The notes beneath the pieces were generated by a model. That model worked only from the letters and a program-made list of their open reading frames with translations, was not told the origin of the DNA and did no database searches. From a virus, in the IMG/VR virus record IMGVR_UViG_3300031237_000020, positions 1 through 35,242 of that record: a stretch of 35,242 nucleotides of DNA. One strand, written 5' to 3'. Shown piece after piece: positions 13,924 to 22,771 of this stretch. Each line of letters opens with the position of its first letter. Positions within the stretch are counted from its first letter, which is position 1. The translations under genes and the position numbers were made by a program.

Positions 13924-16900
13924 CGCCTGAGTCTTCCCTTGCCGCTGGGGACTACTCCGGCGTCCTTCAGCTCGTCCCAGGTCGGGACCTTCACGCCGGA
14001 GTCTCGGAGAGCCTTGAGGGCTGCTTCGACCCGGATCTTCGCCCCCCGCTGCTGGCTGGCGGTGACATCCTCTGTCACGGCTACGGCGTTGGCCCCGATG
14101 AGGGCGTTGATGAGGGTCAGGCGGTTCTTGGCTGACAGGTCCCCTCCCCCGAGGGCGTCGGCGGCGGCGGGCACCAGACGGCCTCCCTTGGACGCCAGGG
14201 GGGCGAACAGGGAAGCAAGTTCGATGAGGGTGTCCTTCGTCCCGGTCTTGGCCTTCCCTCCGGTGAACAGGTCTCTGCCGGTACCGCGCTCAACCAGAAG
14301 CTTGAGCGCTTCCACCCCGCCGCCGCTCGGGATGTTGAGAGCGTCACGGGCAATCCCTCCGAATCCTTCTGTCGGGCGGAGACCCTCGGGGAGAACCTCG
14401 CGGAGCCCCGGAACGTAGGTGGCGAGTTGGGCGAGTGGGGTGACCGCTTGCGCTGACGCCAGAAGCGGAGTATCCAGACCGCCAACAACAGGGACGCCCT
14501 TCTTCCCGGTGAGGAAGGAGGAGAGAGGACCCCCCAGGGGGGAACCCCCGGAATCCAAGGAGTATTGCGGGGGGACGGACCCGCCGAGGTCCCCCGTTCC
14601 TGCGGACTGTAGCCCCCGCCGGAGGGCGGATACCTTGCCGGGGTTCTCCATGAGTTGCTGGATCTGGGCGACCGTGTTCTTCCGCATGAAGGTGTAGAAC
14701 CCGATGTATTTCTTGAACACCTGGCGTTCGACGGCGGTCAGGTCGTTGTAGTCGAACAGGTACTTACGGACAGACGCAGCAGCGTCCTCGACGTTCCCGA
14801 GGTGCTTGTAGGCCCCGACGAAGTGGGCCAGGCGGGCGTTGTCCTCGACGACGCTGTTGATGATCTGCCCGCGGTTGGTGAGGATGTTGTTGGGCTTCCA
14901 TATCTTGATTGACTCTTTGGCCCGCTGTGCCTTCGTCTTGTATTCCAGACGGGCTGCCCGCTTCGGGTTCTCCACTGACCCGAACCCAGACCCGAGGACC
15001 CCCGTTCGCTTGGCTTCCATAGCGATGTGGGCCTCGTGTGCCGTGAGTCCCCCTACGCTCTGAAGAAGGCCCTCGTCAACCTTCCCGACCTTCCCGATTG
15101 CCCGCTGAATCTTGAAGGCTTGCGTGTAGTAGCGGATGCTGGCGTACCCGGCGATGGCGTTCTGAATGACGTTGGTCTGGGCGTTCCGGGAGAAGAATGA
15201 GACACCGCCCACAACCGGGAGAGTGGCGTATGCTTTCCAGAGATGCTGCCACTTGTTGAACACGTCCTGGAGGGCCTCCAGGGCGGCGTCGTTGGTCAGC
15301 AGGGTCCTCGCCCGCTTCAGTTCCTCAGCGATCTCAGGCGGTGCCCAGGCGGGTCCTGTGAGGCTGTCTCGGGTGTCCTTGGCGATCTGCTCGTACCCGA
15401 GGGCGTCAGCCTTGGTCTTGACCGCCCGAGCGGCCACAGCATCCCCCTTCGGGGAGGAGAGAACGGCGGGGTGCCCGGTCGGGAGGACCAGACCTTCAAG
15501 GTCCTGCATGAGACGTTGCTCCGCCTTGGCCTTGAGGATGTTGTCGGCGGACTTGGCGACGAGCACGGAGGGATCGGTCTCAAACAGGTTCTCGGGGGCA
15601 CCGAACTGCCCAGGGGCACGCTCGTTGATATCCGAGATGCTCCCGGCAATCTTTCTTTGCTTGGTGGACCCGCCGAGTTCCTGGCTGGACGCAACTGCGT
15701 TGTCTACGATCCCCGCCCGGCGAGCTGCTGATTCATTCTTGACAACCCACTCCTTCCCTTCCTTGGAAAGCCTGTGGAGAAGGTACTCGTTGGCGTTGTA
15801 CCGGCTCTGCCCCCCGAGGGCGAGGAAGTCGGCGTTGATGGCCTGCCGTATCTCGTCCAGCTTGTCTATGAGGGCGGCGACCTCGGGGCGGGCTGATGCC
15901 CTGGCAGCAGACAGGTCACCCCCGATGTCCAGGGCGTCCCGGACGGCCTTGACCTCGTCGGGGGTCATCTTGGCGGCGTGGACGGCCTTGCTGATGTCGC
16001 TGACCACGTTGTCCAGATCGGAGGCGTGCGTCCCGATGGCGCGGGACATCTTCCGGTAGACCTCGTCGGACATCCGAGCACCGAAGGCGGCGGTGAGTCT
16101 CGCTCGTGGCTGGATCCCGCGAGCCACCTTGGACCTCTGAAGCCCGCCCTTCAGCCCCTTCTTCGTGACGACGGTCTCCGTGACCTTCGGCAGCCCGCCC
16201 TCCGGGAGAAGGGGCTTCTTTGAGAGGAGGGATAGAGCCTTCTTGTCAGCGACCTCCGCCAACTTCTCCGGGATATCCCGGAGAGCCTCATCTCGCTTGG
16301 CTGCCGCCTTCGCTGCCTGGAACTTGGCCTTCTCTGCTGCTTGCCGGGCTCCCCGTGCGGCCACCTCTGCCTGCCCGAGCCGCTTCCCCGCCCCGTACCC
16401 AGGAGGGAACCCGTCCAGGTTGGCTTGGTTGATCTCCACCCGGATCTCTGCTGCCTTCTTGGCTGCTTCCTCCGCCTTCGACCCAGCAACCCGAGCCTCT
16501 CGCTGCGCCTTCGCTGCGGGACCCATTGCCTGATCTATCAGTTTGGTCTGGGCCTTGGACTTCGCTTCCCCGACCTTGGATGCCACCTCTTGCGGTGTCC
16601 AGTAATCAGAAGCCTTCCCGAGATCCCTTGTGACGCGTGTGGTTGTGTCCGAGAGTCGGGTAGCCCGAGCCACCTTCCCGATGGTCTCTCCCTTGACAAG
16701 CGTGACTCCCCGGTTCCCAGCGGCGAACCCGATGCCGCCCTTGGCCCGTCGACCGAGGGCGCGGTACACACGGGGGGTCGTGGCTGCCTTCAGGGTCGCC
16801 TGCTCCGCCTTGGTGAGCCCCTTTCGGAGTCCCTTCGAGGCGAGCCGAGTGGCGGCTTCCTCCCCGAGTTCCCTGGCCGCTACCCCGAGTCCAGCCTTGG

Positions 16901-17483
16901 CGAATACCCCGACCCCGCCGGTAGCGTACGTGATCGGGTCCGTGGCAGTAGTCCCCACGAAGTCAACAACTCCGCCAACATCCAGACGCCCGAGGGGCGT
17001 GTTGACACCCGGCCCCTTGAAGTTGAGGCCGGTGGCCCCCCGGAAGTTGAGGCGTTCCTCTGGCTCGTCTCCCCCGCCGTGACCGGAGAGGGCCTTACCG
17101 AGATCCCGGAACCTCTCTCCGGTCCCGGCGTTGGTCCGGGCGTTCTGAATGAGGCCGAGAGTTGCCTGTGAGGCCCGGTCCAGGGGCTCGACAAGGGCGG
17201 CTGCCCCTCCTACGGCCTTCTGCCACAGGCTCTTGCTCTTTCCCTTGTCAGGGGCAGCGAGGCCCGCGGCGACAAGATCCTCCTGCGGGAGAGACTTGAG
17301 GTACTTGTCGAACAGCCGGGACTTGCCGGGGTTTGTCCTCTTGAGCTTGGCGATGGCCTGCGCCAACTGCCGGGTCTGGGAAGGACCCTCGGAGGTTCCC
17401 GAGGACGACCCGGACGACGGGCCGGGGATCCCCCCGCCGCGACTGCTACCCGAGGACGACGACCCCGGACCCGGAATAGGCAT
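13920..17483 (-). CDS. Giant internal virion / ejection protein candidate (1187 aa)
   Basis: This is the longest gene and the last of the minus-strand cluster. It opens with a low-complexity linker (PGPGSSSSGSSRGGG...), followed by a glycine-rich stretch with VGGVVDFVGTTATDPITYATGG, then long Ala/Lys/Glu helices (about 320-420) resembling coiled coil. In the C-terminal half are FFSRNAQTNVIQNAIAGY and DLTAVERQVFKKYIGFYTFM, which resemble domains of the very large polyvalent proteins of some phages. No transglycosylase or peptidase motif is recognised. Its position after spike, small and coiled-coil genes is that of podovirus ejection proteins (compare T7 gp16, P22 gp16/gp20), so delivery into the host envelope is inferred. 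Confidence 0.72.
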   Translation of the reverse strand: MPIPGPGSSSSGSSRGGGIPGPSSGSSSGTSEGPSQTRQLAQAIAKLKRTNPGKSRLFDKYLKSLPQEDLVAAGLAAPDKGKSKSLWQKAVGGAAALVEPLDRASQATLGLIQNARTNAGTGERFRDLGKALSGHGGGDEPEERLNFRGATGLNFKGPGVNTPLGRLDVGGVVDFVGTTATDPITYATGGVGVFAKAGLGVAARELGEEAATRLASKGLRKGLTKAEQATLKAATTPRVYRALGRRAKGGIGFAAGNRGVTLVKGETIGKVARATRLSDTTTRVTRDLGKASDYWTPQEVASKVGEAKSKAQTKLIDQAMGPAAKAQREARVAGSKAEEAAKKAAEIRVEINQANLDGFPPGYGAGKRLGQAEVAARGARQAAEKAKFQAAKAAAKRDEALRDIPEKLAEVADKKALSLLSKKPLLPEGGLPKVTETVVTKKGLKGGLQRSKVARGIQPRARLTAAFGARMSDEVYRKMSRAIGTHASDLDNVVSDISKAVHAAKMTPDEVKAVRDALDIGGDLSAARASARPEVAALIDKLDEIRQAINADFLALGGQSRYNANEYLLHRLSKEGKEWVVKNESAARRAGIVDNAVASSQELGGSTKQRKIAGSISDINERAPGQFGAPENLFETDPSVLVAKSADNILKAKAEQRLMQDLEGLVLPTGHPAVLSSPKGDAVAARAVKTKADALGYEQIAKDTRDSLTGPAWAPPEIAEELKRARTLLTNDAALEALQDVFNKWQHLWKAYATLPVVGGVSFFSRNAQTNVIQNAIAGYASIRYYTQAFKIQRAIGKVGKVDEGLLQSVGGLTAHEAHIAMEAKRTGVLGSGFGSVENPKRAARLEYKTKAQRAKESIKIWKPNNILTNRGQIINSVVEDNARLAHFVGAYKHLGNVEDAAASVRKYLFDYNDLTAVERQVFKKYIGFYTFMRKNTVAQIQQLMENPGKVSALRRGLQSAGTGDLGGSVPPQYSLDSGGSPLGGPLSSFLTGKKGVPVVGGLDTPLLASAQAVTPLAQLATYVPGLREVLPEGLRPTEGFGGIARDALNIPSGGGVEALKLLVERGTGRDLFTGGKAKTGTKDTLIELASLFAPLASKGGRLVPAAADALGGGDLSAKNRLTLINALIGANAVAVTEDVTASQQRGAKIRVEAALKALRDSGVKVPTWDELKDAGVVPSGKGRLRR
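16265..16284. repeat. Perfect 20-bp palindrome inside the 1187-aa gene
   Basis: The 20 bases read identically on both strands, centred on GGGATATCCC with no spacer and outer arms TCTCC/GGAGA. It lies within codons for about residues 401-407 of the long protein. Confidence 0.9.
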
Positions 17484-17509
17484 ATTTCCAAGGCTAGCAG
17501 GGAGGCGCT

Positions 17510-18340
17510 TTAGAGGGAGAAGTTAGGCCTCCACTGGTCTCTGGTGCGTGGTGCCCCGAAGTTGGCGGCATTACGAGGATCGTCAATACCTGCCATAGCC
17601 AGAGCTAGTGCAGGTACCGACCCGCCCTCGGGCCACGAGGCGTAGACCATTGCAAGGACCTCCTCGGGGGTGGCCCCCGCTGCTAGTTCACCCTGAATAC
17701 CGGAGAGAACGTCAGCGAAGCCAACTCCGGCATCGTTCTTCCACTGGATAGCGGAGCGGGCTACCTCGGGGTTCTTCCAGTTCAAGGCGGCGGCTGCCTC
17801 GTCAATAGATCGGGTAGGAAGCATGACGGGATTCTTTCGAGCCCGGTCCTCCCGGTCCCATTGCATCTTCTCGCGCTGGAACGCCTGGTCCTCGGCGGCG
17901 AAGCTCATGCCTGATCGGTTCGAGGCCCGCTGAGCTGCCCGGTCGGCGGCTTCCGCCTGGATCTCGGCAATGCGGGCGGAGGCGACGGAGCGAGCAATCG
18001 GGATGGCGGACCTGAGTTGGTCCATGTAGTTCGAGTTGGCTGTGGTCATCCGGGTGTTCTCGGCGTCCTGGGCCTGCGCTGCCCTCCAGGCGTCCTGTGC
18101 GTACGGCTCAGCGGCGGAGGTGGCGCTCTGCTGGAGTTGAGCCACGGCATCGGCTGGGGCTCCGATGGCCCCGGCCCGTTCGGCTGCCCCGGCTACGGCC
18201 TGGTTTCGTCTGTCGCCCCAGGCTTGCGCCTGGGCGCTGAACTGGTCCTTGGCAGCGGACCCCTGCTGGGCGATGGCAGCCAGGAGCGCTCGCTTCTGGG
18301 CGTCTGCGCTCTCCTCGGCCCCCTGGAAGGTGTCACTCAT
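17510..18340 (-). CDS. Alanine-rich internal virion protein candidate (276 aa)
   Basis: The 276-residue protein is rich in Ala and Gln and mostly helical: QKRALLAAIAQQGSAAK, AYAQDAWRAAQAQDAENTR-like stretches, and ARIAEIQAEAADRAAQRASNR. The C-terminal third is more globular (ALNWKNPEVARSAIQWK, then TPEEVLAMVYASW). Length and composition resemble the middle ejection proteins of podoviruses. It overlaps the upstream gene by ATGA and is separated by 26 bp from the 1187-aa gene. Function is inferred from position; no catalytic motif is visible. Confidence 0.65.
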   Translation of the reverse strand: MSDTFQGAEESADAQKRALLAAIAQQGSAAKDQFSAQAQAWGDRRNQAVAGAAERAGAIGAPADAVAQLQQSATSAAEPYAQDAWRAAQAQDAENTRMTTANSNYMDQLRSAIPIARSVASARIAEIQAEAADRAAQRASNRSGMSFAAEDQAFQREKMQWDREDRARKNPVMLPTRSIDEAAAALNWKNPEVARSAIQWKNDAGVGFADVLSGIQGELAAGATPEEVLAMVYASWPEGGSVPALALAMAGIDDPRNAANFGAPRTRDQWRPNFSL

Positions 18341-18738
18341 ACGAGCCCCCCTCGGGTAGCCAGCTCTTGCTCGGCGGTCCTGCGGCGAAGCGCTGCCACC
18401 TGGGCAGCCCCGGACGAGTTGAGATCAGCGATCTGTTGGCGGGCGTTGGCTTCGGCACCCAGACGCTGGCGGGTGAAATCGTTGACTACGTCCTGCTGCT
18501 TCACGAGACGTTGACCAGATCGGTAAAGGCCCCGGTCCTCGAAGGAGTTGGCGACGTTCTGGACGCCTTGCCTCTCATTCTCCTCGTAGACGGGGGCGTT
18601 GAGGGCCAGCCCCCGTGTGATTGCGGAGGTTCGGCGGGCGATCTCCCCGGCGATGTCAGACTCCTCCATACCCTGCGAACGCAGAAAGGCCAGGAAGGCA
18701 GGATCCACGGCGGGGGTGGTAGGGATGACAACGGCCAC
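18337..18738 (-). CDS. Small coiled-coil internal virion protein candidate (133 aa)
   Basis: The 133-residue protein has DPAFLAFLRSQGMEESDIAGEIARR, a small helical domain, then NVANSFEDRGLYRSGQRLVKQQDVVNDFTRQRLGAEANARQQIADLN, a long helix with the 'RGLxxSGxR' turn seen in phage structural proteins next to ejection or tape proteins. It ends in a second helix and RGGLV. It starts with GTG, 2 nt after the preceding stop. I infer the smallest member of a three-protein ejection set. Confidence 0.6.
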   Translation of the reverse strand: MAVVIPTTPAVDPAFLAFLRSQGMEESDIAGEIARRTSAITRGLALNAPVYEENERQGVQNVANSFEDRGLYRSGQRLVKQQDVVNDFTRQRLGAEANARQQIADLNSSGAAQVAALRRRTAEQELATRGGLV

Positions 18739-18740
18739 GG

Positions 18741-18944
18741 CTAGAGCGTAACAGTTGTCACGACTAGGGTGCCCTGGTTGGACACCTCAAGACTCCAGAG
18801 CCCCTTGTCGGGGGCTACAAACACGATCCGCTCCACAGCCCTCCCTCGGGCGTCCTGCCGTAGACGCTCGGCGGCTTCTTCCCGGCTCTGTGCCTCCCGG
18901 TCGAAGGGCGGGGGCACGGGTTCCGGGGGCAGGTCCTTGGGCAC
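18741..18944 (-). CDS. Small hypothetical protein (67 aa)
   Basis: The 67-residue protein has a proline-rich start (MPKDLPPEPVPPPFDRE), a charged helix (REEAAERLRQDARGRA) and a beta-like end (VERIVFVAPDKGLWSLEVSNQGTLVVTTVTL). It starts with GTG 9 nt after the spike stop. No family is recognised. Its place between spike and ejection genes suggests a minor virion or assembly role. Confidence 0.55.
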   Translation of the reverse strand: MPKDLPPEPVPPPFDREAQSREEAAERLRQDARGRAVERIVFVAPDKGLWSLEVSNQGTLVVTTVTL

Positions 18945-18953
18945 GGGAGGATT

Positions 18954-20225
18954 CTACCTGTTCCCAACGAGGACGTTCCCGGTACCGGCGTCCGCCGAGA
19001 TGGCCGTGTCCCAGCACCCGTACCCATCGTTGTAGATGGCCTGGTTGTTGTCGCACCCGGAGGCAATGTTGATCGTGTAGTTATAATCAATCGAGGAGCT
19101 AACTGCCCGTGCGGTGTTCATGGAGATGTTGTTCCGGTCGCTGTCACTGGCTAGGTCAATAGCCCCGCTTGCGTGCTCCGCCCCTGCCCGAAGGGTGTTC
19201 GAGCAGATGGTACTGTCGTTTGTGGAACTAAGGAGAATACGACCCCCGTCTATTGTGTTCCCTGTGACAGTAAGGAAATCACAGTTCGTGAGCGACAGGT
19301 CCCCGAGCACGATATTAGACCCCACGCACGACCTAGAACAGTCGGTAAAGGTAGCCGAGTTCTGAAAGTTGTTGCCCACAACAGTCATATCATCCAAGAA
19401 CGTGAACTGGCAGGTATCCTCAAAGTTGTTGTTGGACACTTTCACCCCGTACCCGGGGTTGGCCGTATCCGAGGACGAGGACGTAAGCCGGATTCCGTTA
19501 GCAGCGAAGTTTCCGTGTATGAGGGACTCTCGGAACGTAGAGGCATTGTCGGAGGCCCCGTCGATATCTATGGAGTAGCCACTGGCGGGAGCCCCTTCGA
19601 GATAACAGTTAGTGACCCAGAATCGGCTCGTAGCGTCTGTGATTGACCCACCAATGTACCCAGCGTACACGCTGTCTACCCACACGAAGGCTACCCCGTT
19701 GAAGTTTATGTAGGCGGACGATCCATTCAGGCGAAGATCACGAATGAAACTAGTTTGTCCGTTACTTACCCCGCTCAGGGAGAAGCTCCCGTCAATTCGA
19801 GTAGCGTCTGGCCCCATGCCCCGCACAGAGACGTAATTCGGGATGTCTACGGTGGTTGTGGCTGAGGTGAATATGTACGTCCCCTCAAGTAGTAGGAGGA
19901 GTCCGTTCTCCGAGTTGGCTGCCACAGCATCGAGGGCTTCCTGAAACACTGTCTCGGCTCCGGTGGCGGGGCAGACATAATCCGCCCCCGCCTGGCCTGC
20001 GGCGGATGTGTTGGAGGCAGCGAGGACGATAGTGGCGAATCGGGAGTTGGTGGACTCGAAGGAGAGATTGGAGAGGTAGTCCTCTAGTTCCTGGTCCCTA
20101 CGGGCGAGAACGGTCGTTAGGGCCTCGATCCGGTCGAAAGCCACCGGATCCTTGACCAGTTCGGAGACCTGCTCGAACATCTCCGGCCACACGTTCGGGT
20201 ACTGGAACTTGATGGGCGTTGTCAT
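18954..20225 (-). CDS. Tailspike with right-handed beta-helix fold (423 aa)
   Basis: The 423-residue protein has a helical N-terminal part (WPEMFEQVSELVKDPVAFDRIEALTTVLARRDQELEDYLSN) that probably attaches to the tail, followed by pectin-lyase-type repeats: LLLEGTYIFT, NYVSVRGMGPDATRIDG, then many short N/S/T-rich turns such as VSNNNFEDTCQFTFLDDMTVVGNNF and LTNCDFLTVTGNTIDGG. This is the typical parallel beta-helix pattern of spikes that bind or cleave surface glycans. Several cysteines fall at regular spacing along the helix. It overlaps the nozzle gene by ATGA. Enzymatic activity cannot be judged from the sequence. Confidence 0.8.
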   Translation of the reverse strand: MTTPIKFQYPNVWPEMFEQVSELVKDPVAFDRIEALTTVLARRDQELEDYLSNLSFESTNSRFATIVLAASNTSAAGQAGADYVCPATGAETVFQEALDAVAANSENGLLLLLEGTYIFTSATTTVDIPNYVSVRGMGPDATRIDGSFSLSGVSNGQTSFIRDLRLNGSSAYINFNGVAFVWVDSVYAGYIGGSITDATSRFWVTNCYLEGAPASGYSIDIDGASDNASTFRESLIHGNFAANGIRLTSSSSDTANPGYGVKVSNNNFEDTCQFTFLDDMTVVGNNFQNSATFTDCSRSCVGSNIVLGDLSLTNCDFLTVTGNTIDGGRILLSSTNDSTICSNTLRAGAEHASGAIDLASDSDRNNISMNTARAVSSSIDYNYTINIASGCDNNQAIYNDGYGCWDTAISADAGTGNVLVGNR

Positions 20226-21703
20226 TCTGCCCTCGAAGGGAGAGATTCGAGGGAGACTACGATGTCCCGGATAGCAACCCCGCGGATGGCGGTGAAGATG
20301 AGTTGGAAGCCGCCTCCGGAGCCTTGGTCACCGAAGTAGAACACAGCTCGCTGATCCACCCCACTAGTTGTAGCGGAAGACCCTGCCTCGTTGAAGGACT
20401 GTGTGGCCGACGTGATTGCCGCTCCGCCCCCGTACTGGTCGAGCGCTTTCACCGCAAGGGTGAAGTTGTTGGTCGTGCTACCCCCGGTGTCCCACTTCGT
20501 GAAGTTGACCGTGACCGCCCGGACCCGGATCTCCTTGAGTTGCGGGTCCCAATATTCCGGCAAACTGAAGTTTCCACTGAGTTGCGTGTCACTGATATCC
20601 CCTGGGTCGGCGTACGTATCCGACGTGAAGCCGGGGCGATCTAGGCTGGCGTCAAGAACGTAGAGTTTCGGGGGGGAATCGTCACTGGCGATGACGAACT
20701 TGTCGGATGCCGCGCGAGTAAGGAGCCCGCTCTGTGTAACCCCCCATTCGTGGAAGGTCCAGGCACCAGAAGAACGCCACAGGCCCCGGTCGTACCCGTA
20801 GTTGGAGAACAGGATGTCGTTGTACCTACGGGCGATTCCCCCGGACACGGGGTCAGTTGTCCCTGCTGAGTCTGTGTGCCATTCAAGATGGGCAAGAGAC
20901 TTCTCGTCGGCGTTTCCCCCGTCGAACACAATGGGAGCGGTTCGGGCTCCGGGGATGTAGAACACCCGCTCGTTGTCCAGAACAGCGTCCCCCTGTGTGC
21001 TGATGGCAAGCCCCGAGGACGCCCGGCGAAGGACCTCGGTAGACCCAATGGTCCCGGTGATCCTCCAGATGAGTGCCTGAGCAAAGATCGACAGCCCGTC
21101 CCGGTGGGAGATCATCTGGAAGGCTGGGTAACTGTACCCAACGTCAATGAACTGGAGGCTGCTCCAGGTGGTGAAGTCAGCGGCATTGGAGTAACGGAGC
21201 CGTTCAGCCGGTCCACCGGCCACCATTCGGTCCTTGTAAAGATCCATGCAGTTACCGGAAGGGTCGTTCGTGAGCGCCGTGAGTGTCACAGCGGACGGGG
21301 TGGCGTAGTAGGAGCCGTCACCGGGGTTCTGGAAGTAGACCCGGCTGTCGAGGCTTCGGGTGCTCTCCGAGAACCGAATCGGGTAGGCGGGAGTGGCAGC
21401 GAGTGTCCCTGCGCTGGCGGACACCGCTGCTGCCTGAGCGAACGACACAAACCGAACACTTGTTCCAACAACGATGATGATTTCCTTGCCGGAGAACGGT
21501 ATGTAGGCAACACCCTTGACGGCCCCGGAAGGCATCCCAGTAACGGCTAGGTCGTGGAGACCCGGACGGACCCCTAGGGATCCGTTCCGGTAGACGCGCA
21601 TGTTGAGGCCCGTCCAGGTGCCATCCGGGGCGCGGCGAGCCCCGATGGTGCCGAACTCTCCTCCTGAGAAGTCGTTGTAGACAACGTGGGCCTGGCTAGC
21701 CAT
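20222..21703 (-). CDS. Podovirus-type tail nozzle / stabilisation protein (493 aa)
   Basis: The 493-residue protein begins MASQAHVVYNDFSGGEFGT, the 'DFSGGE' start typical of phage tail tubular B or nozzle-like proteins. It continues with NMRVYRNGSLGVRPGL and VKGVAYIPFSGKEIIIVVG, the repetitive beta-strand pattern of such proteins, and has a later beta-sandwich-like section (ADPGDISDTQLSGNFSLP onward). It directly follows the connector, as in T7-like and P22-like gene orders. The start is TAATG-coupled to the connector stop. Confidence 0.78.
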   Translation of the reverse strand: MASQAHVVYNDFSGGEFGTIGARRAPDGTWTGLNMRVYRNGSLGVRPGLHDLAVTGMPSGAVKGVAYIPFSGKEIIIVVGTSVRFVSFAQAAAVSASAGTLAATPAYPIRFSESTRSLDSRVYFQNPGDGSYYATPSAVTLTALTNDPSGNCMDLYKDRMVAGGPAERLRYSNAADFTTWSSLQFIDVGYSYPAFQMISHRDGLSIFAQALIWRITGTIGSTEVLRRASSGLAISTQGDAVLDNERVFYIPGARTAPIVFDGGNADEKSLAHLEWHTDSAGTTDPVSGGIARRYNDILFSNYGYDRGLWRSSGAWTFHEWGVTQSGLLTRAASDKFVIASDDSPPKLYVLDASLDRPGFTSDTYADPGDISDTQLSGNFSLPEYWDPQLKEIRVRAVTVNFTKWDTGGSTTNNFTLAVKALDQYGGGAAITSATQSFNEAGSSATTSGVDQRAVFYFGDQGSGGGFQLIFTAIRGVAIRDIVVSLESLPSRAE

Positions 21704-22311
21704 TACCAGTCTGCTCGGGTCTTGATCCCGAGAAGGGGGCTGGACCGGCGCACGTTGTCATTCATGCGCTTCACCCAGGCGGCTTCCTCGGCCATCATCA
21801 TGCTGTGGAGCTGCGTGTCCCGAAGCCGGACCCCCGCCAGTTTGGCGGCGAACGTGATGAGATAGTCCGAGTAGGCGTCCGGCAGTAGCGGGGTGTCGCC
21901 ACCCGATGACAGCACTGTCTCGGACTTGTAGAACCCGCGCTTCACTGTGTAGACAGCATCCGGGGTCGGGCCAAGAATGATGGTCCCAGCGGACTCCGCC
22001 CAGGCCACCGGAATGGCGGTGTCCCCGTCCCACTTCTTCAGCTCGGTGCGCTGAACCAGATCAAGCTCATCGTCCTCGATGGACAGCCACGATGTCTTGG
22101 TGGAGTTGGTACCCACGGCGTAGGACTCGGTACCAGCAACCGTTACGAACGAGTCCTCGGTGTAGAGCCACGGCCAGTCCTTCTGCGTGGTGATGGCCCG
22201 GAGCGCTGCGTTCACGAGGACCCCGAGGGCGGAGTCTGTGAGGAGACCGTCCGTGGAGGGTAGACCAACCTTGACGAGCAGGTCGGACTTCAGAGTCGTG
22301 AATGTCGCCAC
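21703..22311 (-). CDS. Head-to-tail connector / tail adaptor (202 aa)
   Basis: The 202-residue protein has LKSDLLVKVGLPSTDGLLTDSALGVLVNAALRAITTQKDWPWL, helix pairs with the 'W-P-W' element seen in phage adaptor proteins, then a beta insertion (TVAGTESYAVGT) and a C-terminal helical section (LLPDAYSDYLITFAAKLAGVRLRD...AEEAAWVKRMNDNVRR). This matches gp4/gp11-type adaptors that sit under the portal. Start is GTG, with no clear Shine-Dalgarno, 12 nt after the preceding stop. Confidence 0.75.
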   Translation of the reverse strand: MATFTTLKSDLLVKVGLPSTDGLLTDSALGVLVNAALRAITTQKDWPWLYTEDSFVTVAGTESYAVGTNSTKTSWLSIEDDELDLVQRTELKKWDGDTAIPVAWAESAGTIILGPTPDAVYTVKRGFYKSETVLSSGGDTPLLPDAYSDYLITFAAKLAGVRLRDTQLHSMMMAEEAAWVKRMNDNVRRSSPLLGIKTRADW

Positions 22312-22323
22312 GGCTAGATGTTA

Positions 22324-22767
22324 CTAGGGGAGGGCAATGAACGGGCGATGCTCCCCTAGTTCCTTGCCAATCTCCCAGTCCACCCGCTCTCGGGCACCCA
22401 CGAGGTCGTCTACGAGAGTCTGGGTGCGTTCCTCCTCCAGGCGGTCGTTGTGGTCGAGGACGCGAGCCAGGACGGCTTCGCCGTCCTGGCCCCGCCGTGC
22501 GTCGTGCTGGATCAGGCGGATGATGAGGCTCCGGTCCAGCGGGGTGTCAGGACCAGACCGGCACACGATGCTCTCAGACCCGTCCTCCTCGAACCGGACG
22601 AGAAGCCAGCGGTGATCCTCGGTTCGGTAGAGGGCGAGGCGCTCGTCGCCCTCCCACCCGAGAGTGGGATCCCCGTAGTGCAACCGGTCGATGATGTCCT
22701 GGACTTCGGGCTCGACCATGAGCTGTGCTCCCCCTAGCCGGGGGGTGGACGGGAGAATGAAGGGCAT
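22324..22767 (-). CDS. Hypothetical protein in the head-tail region (147 aa)
   Basis: The 147-residue, strongly charged protein begins MPFILPSTPRLGGAQLMVEPEVQDIIDRLHYGDPTLGWEGDERLALYR and ends with a long helix, RLEEERTQTLVDDLVGARERVDWEIGKELGEH. Position between capsid/HNH and connector suggests a head-completion or assembly role. I recognise no family. The gene contains a perfect 11-bp hairpin at 22466-22490 and an 8-bp one at 22630-22653. Confidence 0.65.
   Translation of the reverse strand: MPFILPSTPRLGGAQLMVEPEVQDIIDRLHYGDPTLGWEGDERLALYRTEDHRWLLVRFEEDGSESIVCRSGPDTPLDRSLIIRLIQHDARRGQDGEAVLARVLDHNDRLEEERTQTLVDDLVGARERVDWEIGKELGEHRPFIALP
22466..22490. repeat. Perfect 11-bp inverted repeat inside the 147-aa gene
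   Basis: GCCAGGACGGC (22466-22476) pairs exactly with GCCGTCCTGGC (22480-22490). The loop is GAA on the coding strand, the same loop as in the hairpin at 11681. CAGGAC recurs in this stem and in those at 1434 and 11681. Confidence 0.9.
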
Positions 22768-22771
22768 GTGG

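Noticed and set aside
15166-16059. A 297-codon plus-strand frame opposite the 1187-aa gene
   Set aside because: Serine/arginine/alanine-rich shadow without recognisable features; the minus-strand gene is continuous here.
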